The notes beneath the pieces are model-generated. The model did not search any database, was not told where the DNA came from, and was given only the letters and a program-made list of their open reading frames with translations. Positions 23,621 through 32,860 of a stretch of DNA of 42,813 nucleotides are shown piece by piece. Numbering within the stretch: the first letter of the stretch is position 1; each line of letters opens with the position of its first letter. Source of the stretch: an uncultured Caryophanales bacterium (GTDB lineage: Bacteria; Bacillota_I; Bacilli_A; Acholeplasmatales; Anaeroplasmataceae); contig CAMOUK010000010.1 of the NCBI GenBank assembly GCA_946626535.1, positions 1 through 42,813 of the forward strand. Reading direction: 5' to 3'. A program made the translations under genes and the position numbers.

Positions 23621-25475
23621 GCATATTAATTTAGAGGAAATTAAGGACCCAGGGTTCCTTCAGGATTTATCTAAGAAGGAGCTTAAGGTTTTATGTGATG
23701 ACATTAGAGTATTTATTCTAAAACATGTCTCAGAAACCGGTGGGCACCTTTCCTCAAACCTTGGAGTAGTAGAGCTAGAGGTAGCTTTACATTATGTTTT
23801 TTCTTCACCTAACGATAAGCTTGTTTTTGATGTAGGACATCAAACTTATACACATAAGATTTTAACAGGAAGAGCTAAGGATTTTAAAAATCTTAGAAAA
23901 TTTGGAGGACTTAGTGGATATCCTGACTATAAGGAAAGTTCATATGATGCCTGGGAATCAGGTCATAGTTCAACCTCTATTAGTGCATTAGAGGGATTTT
24001 TACGTGCAAAGGATATGGGAAATGATTCTATTGGAGATTGCGTTGCAGTAATTGGGGATTCAGCCATAGCCTCAGGAGTAGCCTTTGAAGCACTTAATAA
24101 TTTAAGCTCTAAAAATGGTAAGGCAAAGCCAATTATTGTTTTAAATGATAATAAGATGGGTATATCTAAGACTGTAGGTTCATTCCATCGTTCCCTAGAT
24201 AAGCTAAGAAGTAACGCGTTTATAAGAGGATTGAAGAGATTTGTAAAGAAGGTTACAATTGTCCCTGTAAGAAATTTCTTCCATAAGCTTAATAATGGTT
24301 TTAAATCCTTTTTTCAGTCTGATAATATTTTCTCTGCCTTAGGGTATGATTATTTTGGACCATATGATGGTAATAATTTATTTGAGCTTATAAGAGATTT
24401 TAAGAGAGCAAAGAAGATGAAAAGACCCCTTGTAATTCATATTATTACTGAAAAGGGTAAAGGATATTTACCAGCCTATAATGATAATTCTGGTAAATAT
24501 CATAATGTAGCTCCATTTGATATTAAGACAGGTCTTCCAAAGAATGTCCTTCTTGAAGGAGAATATACATATACTGATATTGTGCTTAAGACATTATTTA
24601 TGCTAAGAGAAAATATGCCTTTTACTATAATTGACCCAGCTATGATACTTGGAGATAGTATTAAGGAATATAATAGAACATATCCTGATTTTATCCTTGA
24701 TGTAGGAATATCAGAGGAGCATGGTGCAGTTTTAGCTTCAGCTCTTTCAAGAGCAGGAGAAAAAGCTGTTGTTCTTTATTATTCAACATTTCTTCAGCGT
24801 GCATATGATTTTGTTTTAAATGATATCGCAAGACAAAATGCTAATGTAGTAATTGGCATTGATAGATGTGGAGTAATTGGACCAGATGGTTCAACACATC
24901 AAGGTATTTATGATATAGCTATGCTATCTAGTATGCCAAATATAGAGATACTTATGCCATCAAATGGGCGTGAGACAAGAGAAATGCTAAAGTATGCAAT
25001 GAATCATAATGGCCCTATTGCAGTTCGCTATACTAAAAATAGTGATATTTGTAGGCTTGATTCTAAAATTGATGATATTAAGCAATGCTGGACTAAGGTT
25101 TTAGATGGTAATGTTGGTATTTGTATTACATATGGACCTGATGTTACAAGAATTAAAAATATTATTATTGAGAATAATTTATCAATAGAGCTTATAAATG
25201 CTAGATTTATAAGACCTATGGATTTTGATATGCTTAATATTCTATTTGATTCTAAAAAGCCAATTCTTGTTTATGAACAGGTAATTAAGAGTGGCTCATT
25301 ATATGAAAAAATTGTAGATTTTAAAAATAAATTTAGTAAAATATCTAAGGTTTCTGCTATTAATATTAGTGAGGATACTATAATTCGTTTTGGTGAGGTA
25401 GATAAGGTATTAGACAATTACGGATTAGGTGATAAGGATATTTTAGAAGGATTAAAGAAATTATATGAGAATTGA
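23601..25475 (+). CDS. dxs: 1-deoxy-D-xylulose-5-phosphate synthase
   Basis: Dxs condenses pyruvate and glyceraldehyde 3-phosphate, using thiamine diphosphate, in the first step of the MEP isoprenoid pathway. The 624-residue protein has GGHLSSNLG (catalytic histidine), FDVGHQTY, the ThDP motif GDS...LNDN, ISEEHGAVLASAL with the catalytic glutamate, and GPDGSTHQG. The first ThDP motif is normally GDG; Ser replaces Gly here. The start is probably the TTG at 23601, inside xseB; no ATG lies close, so the exact start is less certain than the rest. It overlaps tlyA by 11 bases. ispH in this window belongs to the same pathway. Confidence 0.94.
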   Translation: MSRKITKHINLEEIKDPGFLQDLSKKELKVLCDDIRVFILKHVSETGGHLSSNLGVVELEVALHYVFSSPNDKLVFDVGHQTYTHKILTGRAKDFKNLRKFGGLSGYPDYKESSYDAWESGHSSTSISALEGFLRAKDMGNDSIGDCVAVIGDSAIASGVAFEALNNLSSKNGKAKPIIVLNDNKMGISKTVGSFHRSLDKLRSNAFIRGLKRFVKKVTIVPVRNFFHKLNNGFKSFFQSDNIFSALGYDYFGPYDGNNLFELIRDFKRAKKMKRPLVIHIITEKGKGYLPAYNDNSGKYHNVAPFDIKTGLPKNVLLEGEYTYTDIVLKTLFMLRENMPFTIIDPAMILGDSIKEYNRTYPDFILDVGISEEHGAVLASALSRAGEKAVVLYYSTFLQRAYDFVLNDIARQNANVVIGIDRCGVIGPDGSTHQGIYDIAMLSSMPNIEILMPSNGRETREMLKYAMNHNGPIAVRYTKNSDICRLDSKIDDIKQCWTKVLDGNVGICITYGPDVTRIKNIIIENNLSIELINARFIRPMDFDMLNILFDSKKPILVYEQVIKSGSLYEKIVDFKNKFSKISKVSAINISEDTIIRFGEVDKVLDNYGLGDKDILEGLKKLYEN

Positions 25476-26226
25476 TTTATATCTAGTTTTAAATATGAAA
25501 TTTGAATCCCGCAATAAGGCAGCTCAAGCTATTAAGGCACATTCTATTTTAGTTAATGGCAATGTTTGTGATAAGCCATCATATGATGTATCAGATACTG
25601 ATGTGGTAGAGGTAGCCTTTGATGCGCTTAAATATGTATCAAGAGGTGGATATAAGCTTGCGGGTGCATTAGAGAAGTTTAGAATTGATTTTAGTGGAAA
25701 AACAATACTAGATATTGGTTCATCAACAGGAGGATTTACTGACTGTGCTTTGCAAAATGGGGCAAAAAAGGTATATGCAGTAGATGTAGGATGTGATCAA
25801 ATGCATCCAACATTACGTAATGATCCTAGGGTTGTTCTTTATGAAAATACTAATATATTAGATTTTAATTCACCTATAAGATTTGATTATTTAGTTATGG
25901 ATGTATCCTTTGTTTCTATTGAGCATGTTATACCAGGAATATTAAAGCATTTAGATGATAATAATTCACTTATTTGTCTTATAAAGCCTCAATTTGAGGT
26001 TGGTAAAATGGTTGGTAAGGGAGTTATTAAGGATAAATCAATTCATCTTAAGGTTTTAAATCAGGTATCTGATTTCTTAGAGGGTGTAGGACTATATATT
26101 AATAAGCTTGCACCATCCCCTATTAAGGGTGGAAGTGGAAATATTGAGTTTATATCTGTAATTTCTAAAAGAAAAACTTTAAAGCTAAATTATAGAAGTA
26201 TTGTGCAGGAAGCACATAGGGGGTAG
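25465..26226 (+). CDS. tlyA: TlyA family rRNA 2'-O-methyltransferase
   Basis: The 253-residue protein has an N-terminal S4 RNA-binding domain (about 1-60) and an FtsJ-like methyltransferase domain with motif I DIGSSTGGFTDCALQ, then VYAVDVG and LVMDVSFVS. In other bacteria TlyA 2'-O-methylates rRNA cytidines (in 16S, and in some also 23S), affecting capreomycin sensitivity. It starts within the end of dxs and recN follows six bases after. The usual argR gene between tlyA and recN is missing. Confidence 0.94.
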   Translation: MRIDLYLVLNMKFESRNKAAQAIKAHSILVNGNVCDKPSYDVSDTDVVEVAFDALKYVSRGGYKLAGALEKFRIDFSGKTILDIGSSTGGFTDCALQNGAKKVYAVDVGCDQMHPTLRNDPRVVLYENTNILDFNSPIRFDYLVMDVSFVSIEHVIPGILKHLDDNNSLICLIKPQFEVGKMVGKGVIKDKSIHLKVLNQVSDFLEGVGLYINKLAPSPIKGGSGNIEFISVISKRKTLKLNYRSIVQEAHRG

Positions 26227-26231
26227 GCCTA

Positions 26232-27911
26232 ATGCTTAAAAGATTATCTGTTAAAAATATTGCGATAATTGAAGATTTAACTATTGATTTTAATAGCTAT
26301 ATGACAGTACTTTGTGGAGAGACTGGTGCTGGAAAGTCACTTATTATTGATTCGATATCACTCCTACTTGGAGCTCGTGCTGATTCTGATATGGTACGTT
26401 ATGGTGAATCAAAGGCTTATATTATGGGAATATTTGATTATGAAAACCAAAATATTGATGAAATACTTGATTCTTTAGGTATAGCTCATTCAAAAGAGAT
26501 TACAATATACCGTGAGATATCAACTACTGGTCGTAATATAATAAAGGTTAATGATGTGGCTGTTACAGTACAGGCTTTAAAAAACATTGCATTATATCTT
26601 GCAGATATTCATGTACAGCATGATACATTTAGATTAATTAATCCTGATACCTATCTTTCATTTATTGATACAAAGGAGGATAAGAGCTTTCAGGATGCAT
26701 ATAACTCATATGTCATTTCATTATCAAAATATAATGAAGCCTTAAAGGAGCTTTTAGATATAATGAAAAGACATAAGTCATCACAAGAAAGATTAGAGTT
26801 TTTAGTATTTGAACGTGATGAGCTAGAGGCTTTAGATCTATATCCAGGCAAGGATATAGAAATAGAAGAAAAAATATCAAAGCTTTCTAATTATGATAAG
26901 ATATTTAAATCTCTTAATGAGGCATATCAAAATATGGAAAGCGAATATTTCTCACTAGATAATATTTATAATGCTTATAAGGCACTTGATGATATAAGAG
27001 ATTATGATAAAGAATATATGGAGCAGGCAGATATTATATTTGATGCTTATTCAAACCTTACTGAAGCTAAATCTACAATCTATAAGGCAATAGATTCCCT
27101 AGATTTTGATGAGGATGAGCTTAATAGGCTTCAGGATGATTTAAAGGCTATTGAGGATTGTAAGGCAAAATATAAAAAGAATCTTGATGAGCTTATAAAG
27201 GAGCTTGAGGACATCAAGATGGAAATAGCCTTAAATGAGGATTTTGATTCAGTAATTGAAGATAAGAATAAAAAGCTATCAAAGCTTTATGATGAAGCAT
27301 TTGACAAGGCAAAGGCCTTATCAAATATAAGAAGAAAAAATGCTAAGTTAATTGAGGAAAGCATTGTTAATGAATGTAAGGATCTTGATTTAAAGGATTG
27401 TAGCTTTAAAATAGAGTTTAATGAGGTAGAAAAGAAGGATATTATGGATAATTCTATTTTCTTAGATAATGGAATTGATAGTGTATGCTTCATGATTTCA
27501 TTAAATAAGGGTGAGCCTTTAAAACCCCTACATAAGACAGCCTCTGGAGGAGAGCTTTCAAGAATTATGCTAGCATTTAAGTCATATTTTGCTAAAAAGG
27601 CTAAACTATCCTTAATGGTTTTTGATGAAATAGATACTGGAGTTAGTGGTAATGCAGCACAAGAGATTGCAAAGAAGATGAAGAGTATTTCAAAGTATTC
27701 ACAGGTTTTATGTATTACTCATCTTCCTGCAGTTGCGGCAAAGGCAGATAACCAGCTTCTAATATCTAAGTCATATAAGGATGGAAGAACAACTACTCAA
27801 ATTAAATCTTTAACAGAGGATGAAAGAGTAGAGGAGATTGCTAAGATGATTGGTGGTAATACATTATCATCACACTTTATTGAGGTGGCAAAGGAAATGC
27901 TTAAGCAATAA
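26232..27911 (+). CDS. recN: DNA repair protein RecN
   Basis: RecN is an SMC-like ATPase recruited to double-strand breaks. The 559-residue protein has Walker A GETGAGKS at about residue 30, the Q-loop-like DIHVQHDTF, a coiled-coil middle (about 155-370), the signature SGGELSRIMLA and Walker B LMVFDEIDTGVSG, then the H-loop CITHLPAVAA. The length is typical. Start is ATG with GGGGG/TAGG upstream. It ends the nusB operon with a terminator. Confidence 0.96.
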   Translation: MLKRLSVKNIAIIEDLTIDFNSYMTVLCGETGAGKSLIIDSISLLLGARADSDMVRYGESKAYIMGIFDYENQNIDEILDSLGIAHSKEITIYREISTTGRNIIKVNDVAVTVQALKNIALYLADIHVQHDTFRLINPDTYLSFIDTKEDKSFQDAYNSYVISLSKYNEALKELLDIMKRHKSSQERLEFLVFERDELEALDLYPGKDIEIEEKISKLSNYDKIFKSLNEAYQNMESEYFSLDNIYNAYKALDDIRDYDKEYMEQADIIFDAYSNLTEAKSTIYKAIDSLDFDEDELNRLQDDLKAIEDCKAKYKKNLDELIKELEDIKMEIALNEDFDSVIEDKNKKLSKLYDEAFDKAKALSNIRRKNAKLIEESIVNECKDLDLKDCSFKIEFNEVEKKDIMDNSIFLDNGIDSVCFMISLNKGEPLKPLHKTASGGELSRIMLAFKSYFAKKAKLSLMVFDEIDTGVSGNAAQEIAKKMKSISKYSQVLCITHLPAVAAKADNQLLISKSYKDGRTTTQIKSLTEDERVEEIAKMIGGNTLSSHFIEVAKEMLKQ

Positions 27912-27935
27912 AAAAGGAGCTTCAAAGCTCCTTTT
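27912..27935. terminator. Bidirectional terminator after recN
   Basis: AAAAGGAGCTT and AAGCTCCTTTT form an 11-base-pair stem with A and T runs on either side, so it serves both recN and the convergent small gene. Confidence 0.88.
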
Positions 27936-27942
27936 AAATCAA

Positions 27943-28116
27943 TTATACATTTCCAAAATTATCAACAATGTTCCAAATTAATGCAATTACAATTCCTAGA
28001 ACCATTGCAAGACATAATGTCCAAATAAGAATTTTACCCCATAGAGTTTGAAGAGGATTATGATATACCTTTCCTTTATTCTCTTTTTTCTCTTGAACTT
28101 GATTTTTATTTGCCAA
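27943..28116 (-). CDS. Small single-pass membrane protein
   Basis: This 57-residue protein has a charged N terminus (about 25 residues), then NPLQTLWGKI and one membrane helix (about 30-52) ending in NIVDNFGNV. The layout resembles small DUF-type membrane proteins found near recN or dinB in Bacillota, but I cannot name it. I start at TTG 28116 with AGGTG six bases upstream; the GTG at 28125 is part of that site. It is convergent with recN and divergent from dinB. Confidence 0.65.
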   Translation of the reverse strand: MANKNQVQEKKENKGKVYHNPLQTLWGKILIWTLCLAMVLGIVIALIWNIVDNFGNV

Positions 28117-28205
28117 AATAGTCACCTACTTAAAATAATATTATTTCGCTTAATACGATATAATAATTATATACTATAAAAAATGAAATTGAAAGAGGGA
28201 TTTTT

Positions 28206-29405
28206 ATGAAAAATAGTAATGTTAGAATAATTTTCCATATTGATATGAATATGTTTTTCTGCTCTGTTGCGGTCATAAATAATCCTTCTTTAAAGGGTAA
28301 GGCTTTTGCCGTTGGAAGAGAAAATAGTATGAAGGGTGTTGTATCAACTGCATCCTATGAAGCAAGAAAATATGGTATTCATAGTGCTATGCCTCTAATC
28401 GAGGCATATAGGCTTTTACCATCTCTTATTGTGGTAAATCCACAATTTGAGGAATATAAGAAATATCATAGATTATTTAAAAATCTAATAATGGAATACA
28501 CAAAAATAATAGAGGTAGCCTCAATAGATGAGGTTTATGCTGATATGACTGAAATAAGCCAGAAGAGAAATCCTATAGAGGTAGCTAAGGAGATTCAGCT
28601 TCGTCTTGTAAAGGAACTACACCTACCATGCTCTATAGGAATTGCTCCAACCCTATTTCTTGCAAAAATGGCATCGGATATAAAGAAACCACTAGGTATT
28701 ACAATTTTAAGGATAAGAGAAATTAAAGATATTTTATATCCACTTGATGTCAAAGATATATATGGAGTAGGAAAGAAGACATCTCCTAGGCTTATTGACG
28801 CAGGAATTAAAACAATTGGAGATTTTATGAATCCAGATAATGAATCACTTATAAGAGACATTATTGGAGATAGAATGCTTAAATCATTTAAAAATGCATT
28901 AGAGGGTCATTCCTCAAATGTAGTAGATCCTCAAAGATATGAGGATTCTAAGAGTATATCTACATCACAAACATATGATTATAATCTATTTGATTATGAT
29001 GATATTTTAATAGAACTTAAAAATATGTCAAAAAGACTACATCAGGATTTAAAGGAGCAGGAATATCTTACAAAGACTATATCTATTACTCTTCGTGATA
29101 GTGATTTTAAAACTATCACAAGGAGTAAGAGTATAGATTATACAGATAACCTTTATGAAATAAATGATGTAATAGAGGATTTATTATACGATAATTTTAT
29201 AGAGAAGGAATATAGGCTTATAGGAGTTGGTTACTCTAATCTTATTAAGAGCAGTGATTTAGCTTTAGAATATAATTTGTTTACTTGGAAGTCTATATTG
29301 GAGAAGGAAGATAATATTAACGATATTATTAAGGAGTTTAAAAATAAATATGGAGATACCTTTATTAGAAAAGGTGTTGAATTAAATGATAAAAAAGAAG
29401 AATAA
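28206..29405 (+). CDS. dinB: DNA polymerase IV (Y family)
   Basis: The 399-residue translesion polymerase has the catalytic acidic residues in FHIDMNMFFCSV and EVASIDEVYADM, the finger motif STASYEARKYGIHSAMP, the IGIAPTLFLAKMASD palm strand, a helix-hairpin-helix (YGVGKKTSPRL) and a C-terminal little-finger region. It has no beta-clamp motif that I can clearly see at the end. Start is ATG with AGAGGG upstream. No LexA-box (GAAC-N4-GTTC) is visible upstream, so SOS control is not shown. Confidence 0.93.
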   Translation: MKNSNVRIIFHIDMNMFFCSVAVINNPSLKGKAFAVGRENSMKGVVSTASYEARKYGIHSAMPLIEAYRLLPSLIVVNPQFEEYKKYHRLFKNLIMEYTKIIEVASIDEVYADMTEISQKRNPIEVAKEIQLRLVKELHLPCSIGIAPTLFLAKMASDIKKPLGITILRIREIKDILYPLDVKDIYGVGKKTSPRLIDAGIKTIGDFMNPDNESLIRDIIGDRMLKSFKNALEGHSSNVVDPQRYEDSKSISTSQTYDYNLFDYDDILIELKNMSKRLHQDLKEQEYLTKTISITLRDSDFKTITRSKSIDYTDNLYEINDVIEDLLYDNFIEKEYRLIGVGYSNLIKSSDLALEYNLFTWKSILEKEDNINDIIKEFKNKYGDTFIRKGVELNDKKEE

Positions 29406-29463
29406 AGAAAAGGGTTAGGAAAAGAATATGGATTATTTTGATATATATAATGAAACTATAAAC

Positions 29464-29491
29464 TTTACAATTTTATCCTTTATGATATAAT
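29464..29491 (+). promoter_or_regulatory. Promoter of a candidate small RNA or HIT leader
   Basis: TTTACA and TATAAT are 16 bases apart, with TG close to the -10. A hairpin terminator follows about 50 bases later. Confidence 0.65.
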
Positions 29492-29497
29492 ACAGAT

Positions 29498-29558
29498 ATC
29501 TTATTAGAGGAAGTTTAATTGTTTCATTTATTAAATAAATCCCGGAAGGGATTTTTTT
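29498..29558 (+). ncRNA. Candidate 60-nt small RNA or attenuated leader
   Basis: A promoter at 29464-29491 and a terminator at 29537-29558 bound a transcript of about 60 nt before the HIT gene. It contains AGAGG eight bases before a TTG (frame reading through the hairpin to a TAA near 29582), so it could also be a short leader peptide with attenuation of the HIT gene. No other promoter for the HIT gene is evident. Function unknown. Confidence 0.45.
29537..29558 (+). terminator. Hairpin terminator before the HIT gene
   Basis: AATCCC pairs with GGGATT around GGAA and is followed by seven T. Confidence 0.8.
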
Positions 29559-29628
29559 ATTGCAAAAATCATATTGAATAAAATGATAAAAAAGAATAAA
29601 ATAAAGAAGACAAAGGAGATATTTAAAT

Positions 29629-30081
29629 ATGAAGGATACTAATTGCGCATATTGTATGAAGGATGAGAATCCATCATTATATCAAAAGTTTGGATACTTT
29701 GCATTTGAGACAAAGACATCTAATGTATATGTATTCAAGGAGCAAACTAAGTACGGAAGAGTAATAGTTGCATACAAGGACCATGTATCAGAGATGGTTG
29801 AGCTATCTAAGGAGGATAGATGTGATTTTATCGAGGATGTAAATGCCGTAGCTACAGCTATGCATAAGGCTTTTAACCCAGATAAGATTAACTATGGAGC
29901 TTATGGAGATACAGGAGGACACCTACACTTTCACCTATGCCCTAAGTATAAGGGTGGAGATGAGTGGGGAGGAATCTTCCAAATGAATACTCATGCTTAT
30001 GAGCCAGCTGATTCAGTTCTAGAAGAGATTAGACAAAAGCTAATCGCGGCTATGGATCCTAAGTTCATTGTTAAGAAGTAA
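29629..30081 (+). CDS. HIT family nucleotide-binding protein
   Basis: The 150-residue histidine-triad protein has GGHLHFHLCPKY (the H-x-H-x-H triad) and an N-terminal CAYC pair that may bind zinc. HIT proteins hydrolyse nucleoside phosphoramidates or dinucleoside polyphosphates. The GDEWGG loop after the triad and the long C-terminal tail are less usual. Codons are clearly optimised (many GGA, CTA, AAG) compared with neighbours, which suggests high expression. The start has AAGGAGATATTTAAAT before it. It ends in a terminator. Confidence 0.92.
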   Translation: MKDTNCAYCMKDENPSLYQKFGYFAFETKTSNVYVFKEQTKYGRVIVAYKDHVSEMVELSKEDRCDFIEDVNAVATAMHKAFNPDKINYGAYGDTGGHLHFHLCPKYKGGDEWGGIFQMNTHAYEPADSVLEEIRQKLIAAMDPKFIVKK

Positions 30082-30085
30082 AAAT

Positions 30086-30115
30086 ATAGTGTCACTTTTT
30101 TGTGACACTATTTTT
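30086..30115 (+). terminator. Terminator of the HIT gene
   Basis: TAGTGTCAC pairs with GTGACACTA around six T and a T run follows. Confidence 0.88.
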
Positions 30116-30168
30116 ATTTGCATATATTTCTATTTTAAGTTAAAATATTATTAATGGGAGGCGATAAT

Positions 30169-30591
30169 ATGGCAATTAAATATTGGGTTGGAGCTAAGGC
30201 TATTATTTATAATACTAAGCTTCATAAAATTCTTGCAGTAAAAAGAGGATTTGATGATACATCTGCTGGGGTTTGGGAGAATCCAGGTGGTAAAAAAGAA
30301 GTTGGAGAGGATATCATTGATGCTTTAAAAAGAGAGGTTCTTGAAGAAACAGGAGTAGAGGTTAAGGAATATAGATATCTATATTCTTCAGGCATTAATG
30401 AGGAAAGAAATCCTTTCTTTATAGAAGGATATTTTGTACCAACTGAGAAAGAGGATATTGAATTATCATTTGAGCACATTGAATATAAGTGGCTTTCTGT
30501 AGATGAATATTTAAATATTGTAGATGCTGGTATTAGAAGAGATTTTAAAAGAGCTAATGTATTAGAGATTATTAAGGAATATGAAAAATAA
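30169..30591 (+). CDS. Nudix hydrolase
   Basis: The 140-residue protein carries the complete Nudix box G-x5-E-x7-REVLEE-TG-V, so it binds Mg2+ and cleaves a nucleoside-diphosphate-linked substrate. The VWENPGGKKEVGE strand and small size are similar to MutT-type 8-oxo-dGTP or ADP-ribose hydrolases; substrate is not assignable. I start at ATG 30169, which has GGGAGG seven bases upstream; the ATG at 30154 precedes that site. It is convergent with ispH across a shared terminator. Confidence 0.88.
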   Translation: MAIKYWVGAKAIIYNTKLHKILAVKRGFDDTSAGVWENPGGKKEVGEDIIDALKREVLEETGVEVKEYRYLYSSGINEERNPFFIEGYFVPTEKEDIELSFEHIEYKWLSVDEYLNIVDAGIRRDFKRANVLEIIKEYEK

Positions 30592-30613
30592 AGAGTGTTT
30601 GTTGACACTCTTT
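30590..30613. terminator. Bidirectional terminator between Nudix gene and ispH
   Basis: AAAGAGTGT and ACACTCTTT pair around TTGTTG. It overlaps the ends of both convergent genes. Confidence 0.75.
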
Positions 30614-31457
30614 ATTTGCTTTTTAAGAAATTTATTATTTCATCAACAACATCACTTGGAGTAGAAGCTCCACTTGTGATGTTTATTGTATTAATGTTTT
30701 TAAAATCATAATTCTTTAATTCATTAAGGCTTTCAACCATTATAGAATTGCTTTTGGCTGATGCTAGCTTATAAAGCTTACCTGTATTAGAACTCATTTT
30801 ATCTCCTACAACTATAAATAAATCACAAGGCCTAGCGTTTATTACAGCCTCCTGTCTTTTAGTTGTAGCCATACATATAGTATTAGATATTACTACATTG
30901 GGATTTTTAGCCTTAATGCGTTCATGAAATTCCTTTATATCATATAAAGACATTGTTGTTTGGTTTATTACAAAGGATTTGTCTTTAAAATTATAGGAAT
31001 CGATATCATCAATACTAGATATTAAATGTATTTTATCTGATATACCACATGCACCCTCAGCCTCAGCATGTCCCTTAGCTCCAATATAGTATATATCATA
31101 TCCTAGGGATAAATACTTTTTTATTTCATTATGCGTTTTATATACAAAAGCACATGTCGCATCTACTATTTTTAATCCCTTTTCCTCTGCCTTTTTAAAA
31201 ACAGCAGGAGATGCACCATGTGCAGATATTATAACAAAGGAATTATCTGGAACTAAATCTAAAAGCTCAAGCCTTGTGGCTCCTTTTTTAGATATTGTGC
31301 TTATTCCTTTTTCTTTAAGGCGATTAACCATAATTTGATTATGAATTAAGGCTCCAAGGCAATATACATTATTATTAAGTTTTAGATTTAAGGATTTATC
31401 GATGGCTATTTCAACACCTCTACAAAATCCTTGTGGTTCTATCCTTAAAATATCCAT
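30612..31457 (-). CDS. ispH: 4-hydroxy-3-methylbut-2-enyl diphosphate reductase
   Basis: IspH (LytB) is the iron-sulfur enzyme of the last MEP step, making IPP and DMAPP from HMBPP. The 281-residue protein keeps the three cluster cysteines: Cys12 in GFCRGV, one in DATCAFV and one in NTICMATTKRQ. It also has LIHNQ, SAHGAS, KGHAEAEG and the SGASTP substrate motif. Start is ATG with AGGTGAG six bases upstream. It is transcribed alone, divergent from the DEAD-box gene. Confidence 0.96.
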   Translation of the reverse strand: MDILRIEPQGFCRGVEIAIDKSLNLKLNNNVYCLGALIHNQIMVNRLKEKGISTISKKGATRLELLDLVPDNSFVIISAHGASPAVFKKAEEKGLKIVDATCAFVYKTHNEIKKYLSLGYDIYYIGAKGHAEAEGACGISDKIHLISSIDDIDSYNFKDKSFVINQTTMSLYDIKEFHERIKAKNPNVVISNTICMATTKRQEAVINARPCDLFIVVGDKMSSNTGKLYKLASAKSNSIMVESLNELKNYDFKNINTINITSGASTPSDVVDEIINFLKSK

Positions 31458-31489
31458 AAAATCTCACCTACCCTATTATAACATAGTTG

Positions 31490-31518
31490 TTGAAAAATAG
31501 ACATTTGTTTGGTATAAT
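31490..31518 (+). promoter_or_regulatory. Sigma-A promoter of the helicase-degV3 operon
   Basis: TTGAAA and TATAAT are 17 bases apart. TTTGTTTGG directly before the -10 is identical to that of degV paralog 1. Confidence 0.82.
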
Positions 31519-31544
31519 TTTACCGTGAAAGAATCGGTGATATT

Positions 31545-32858
31545 ATGCAGTTTCAAGGCTATGAATTAAAGGATTTTATAGTAAAAGCTATAAAGGATTT
31601 AGGATTTAAGGATTTTTCAACAGTACAAAAGGATGTTTTCAATTCTTTAAAGGAGAATAAGAATCTTCTTGTAAGAAGTAAGACTGGTAGTGGAAAAACT
31701 CATGCATTCCTAATTCCTATTTTTAATGCACTTGATCCAGCCGACCAAAGGGTACAAGCAGTTATTATATCACCTACAACAGAGCTTGCTCGTCAAACAT
31801 ATAAGGTTTGTCAGCATATGGCTTCATTTTCTCCAAATACAATATCAGTTCGTCTTTATGTTGGTGGTACAGATAAAATACGTGAGATGAATACACTTAA
31901 AAACTCTCAGCCACAAATTGTTATCGCAACTCCAGGAAGATTAAAGGATTTAGTTGTTGATGAGAATGTCTTAAAGGCATATACAGCTGATACCTTAGTT
32001 GTTGATGAGGTGGATATGTGTCTTGACTCTGGATATGCAGAGGCAATTGATGCAGTAGCTGCTATCCTAAAGGATAAGAAAATGATGTTCTTTTCAGCTA
32101 CAATGGCTGAAACAGTATTACCATTTATTAAGAAGTATTTAGATAATCCTAAGATGATTGATATTAAGGATAATAGTGAGCTTAATATTACACATATTTG
32201 GATTCCTTTAAAGCATAGGGATAGATTTGAAATGCTTCAAAATCTATTGGCTTTAATTAATCCATACTTATGTATTATATTTTGTAATAAAAAGGAAACG
32301 GTTATTTCTTTAGCGAATGCCTTAAGAAATAAAGGAATTCCAGTTGGAGAAATCCATGGAGATTTATCTCCTCGTGAAAGAAAGAGAGTCCTAAAGGAGG
32401 CTCAGGATTTAAAATATCAATATATAGTAGCCTCTGATCTTGCGGCTCGTGGTATTGATCTTGATGGTGTTTCACATGTTATAAATTATGAGATTCCTAA
32501 GGATTTTGAATTCTATATTCATAGAAGTGGAAGAACAGGTAGAATGAATTATACAGGAGAGGTATATTCATTCTATACAGAGCTTGATGATTTATACCTA
32601 GATAATCTTGCAAATAAAGGTGTTAAGCCTGTTTATAAGGTTATAAAGGAAGGAAGCCTTGAGGATTACAAGGGAAGAAATGCACGTGAGAAGAGAATTA
32701 AGCCTTTAAATGAAGGACAAAAGCGTGCTCGTAGAATAATTCATAAGCCAGATAAGGTTACACCTGGTTATAAGAAAAAGCTTCGCAAGGCTCAAGATGA
32801 GCTTTCAGTAAAGCTATATAAGGCAGAAGGGAAAAAGAAAAAAAGAAGAGGGAACTAA
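31545..32858 (+). CDS. DEAD-box RNA helicase (DEVD variant)
   Basis: The 437-residue protein has both RecA domains of a DEAD-box ATP-dependent RNA helicase. In order: Q-motif (DFSTVQKDVF), Walker A KTGSGKT, PTTELARQT, TPGRL, VDEVD in place of DEAD, SAT, then VASDLAARGIDLDGV and HRSGRTGR. A basic tail of about 60 residues ends in KKKKRRGN. By size and layout it resembles CshB, linked in Bacillus to ribosome assembly and cold growth. Start is ATG with GGTGAT three bases upstream. degV paralog 3 follows by two bases. Confidence 0.92.
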   Translation: MQFQGYELKDFIVKAIKDLGFKDFSTVQKDVFNSLKENKNLLVRSKTGSGKTHAFLIPIFNALDPADQRVQAVIISPTTELARQTYKVCQHMASFSPNTISVRLYVGGTDKIREMNTLKNSQPQIVIATPGRLKDLVVDENVLKAYTADTLVVDEVDMCLDSGYAEAIDAVAAILKDKKMMFFSATMAETVLPFIKKYLDNPKMIDIKDNSELNITHIWIPLKHRDRFEMLQNLLALINPYLCIIFCNKKETVISLANALRNKGIPVGEIHGDLSPRERKRVLKEAQDLKYQYIVASDLAARGIDLDGVSHVINYEIPKDFEFYIHRSGRTGRMNYTGEVYSFYTELDDLYLDNLANKGVKPVYKVIKEGSLEDYKGRNAREKRIKPLNEGQKRARRIIHKPDKVTPGYKKKLRKAQDELSVKLYKAEGKKKKRRGN

Positions 32859-32860
32859 AA

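Noticed and set aside
30222..30608. 128-codon antisense frame over the Nudix gene
   Set aside because: The Nudix box is intact on the plus strand; the antisense frame has no start signal and a shadow-like composition.
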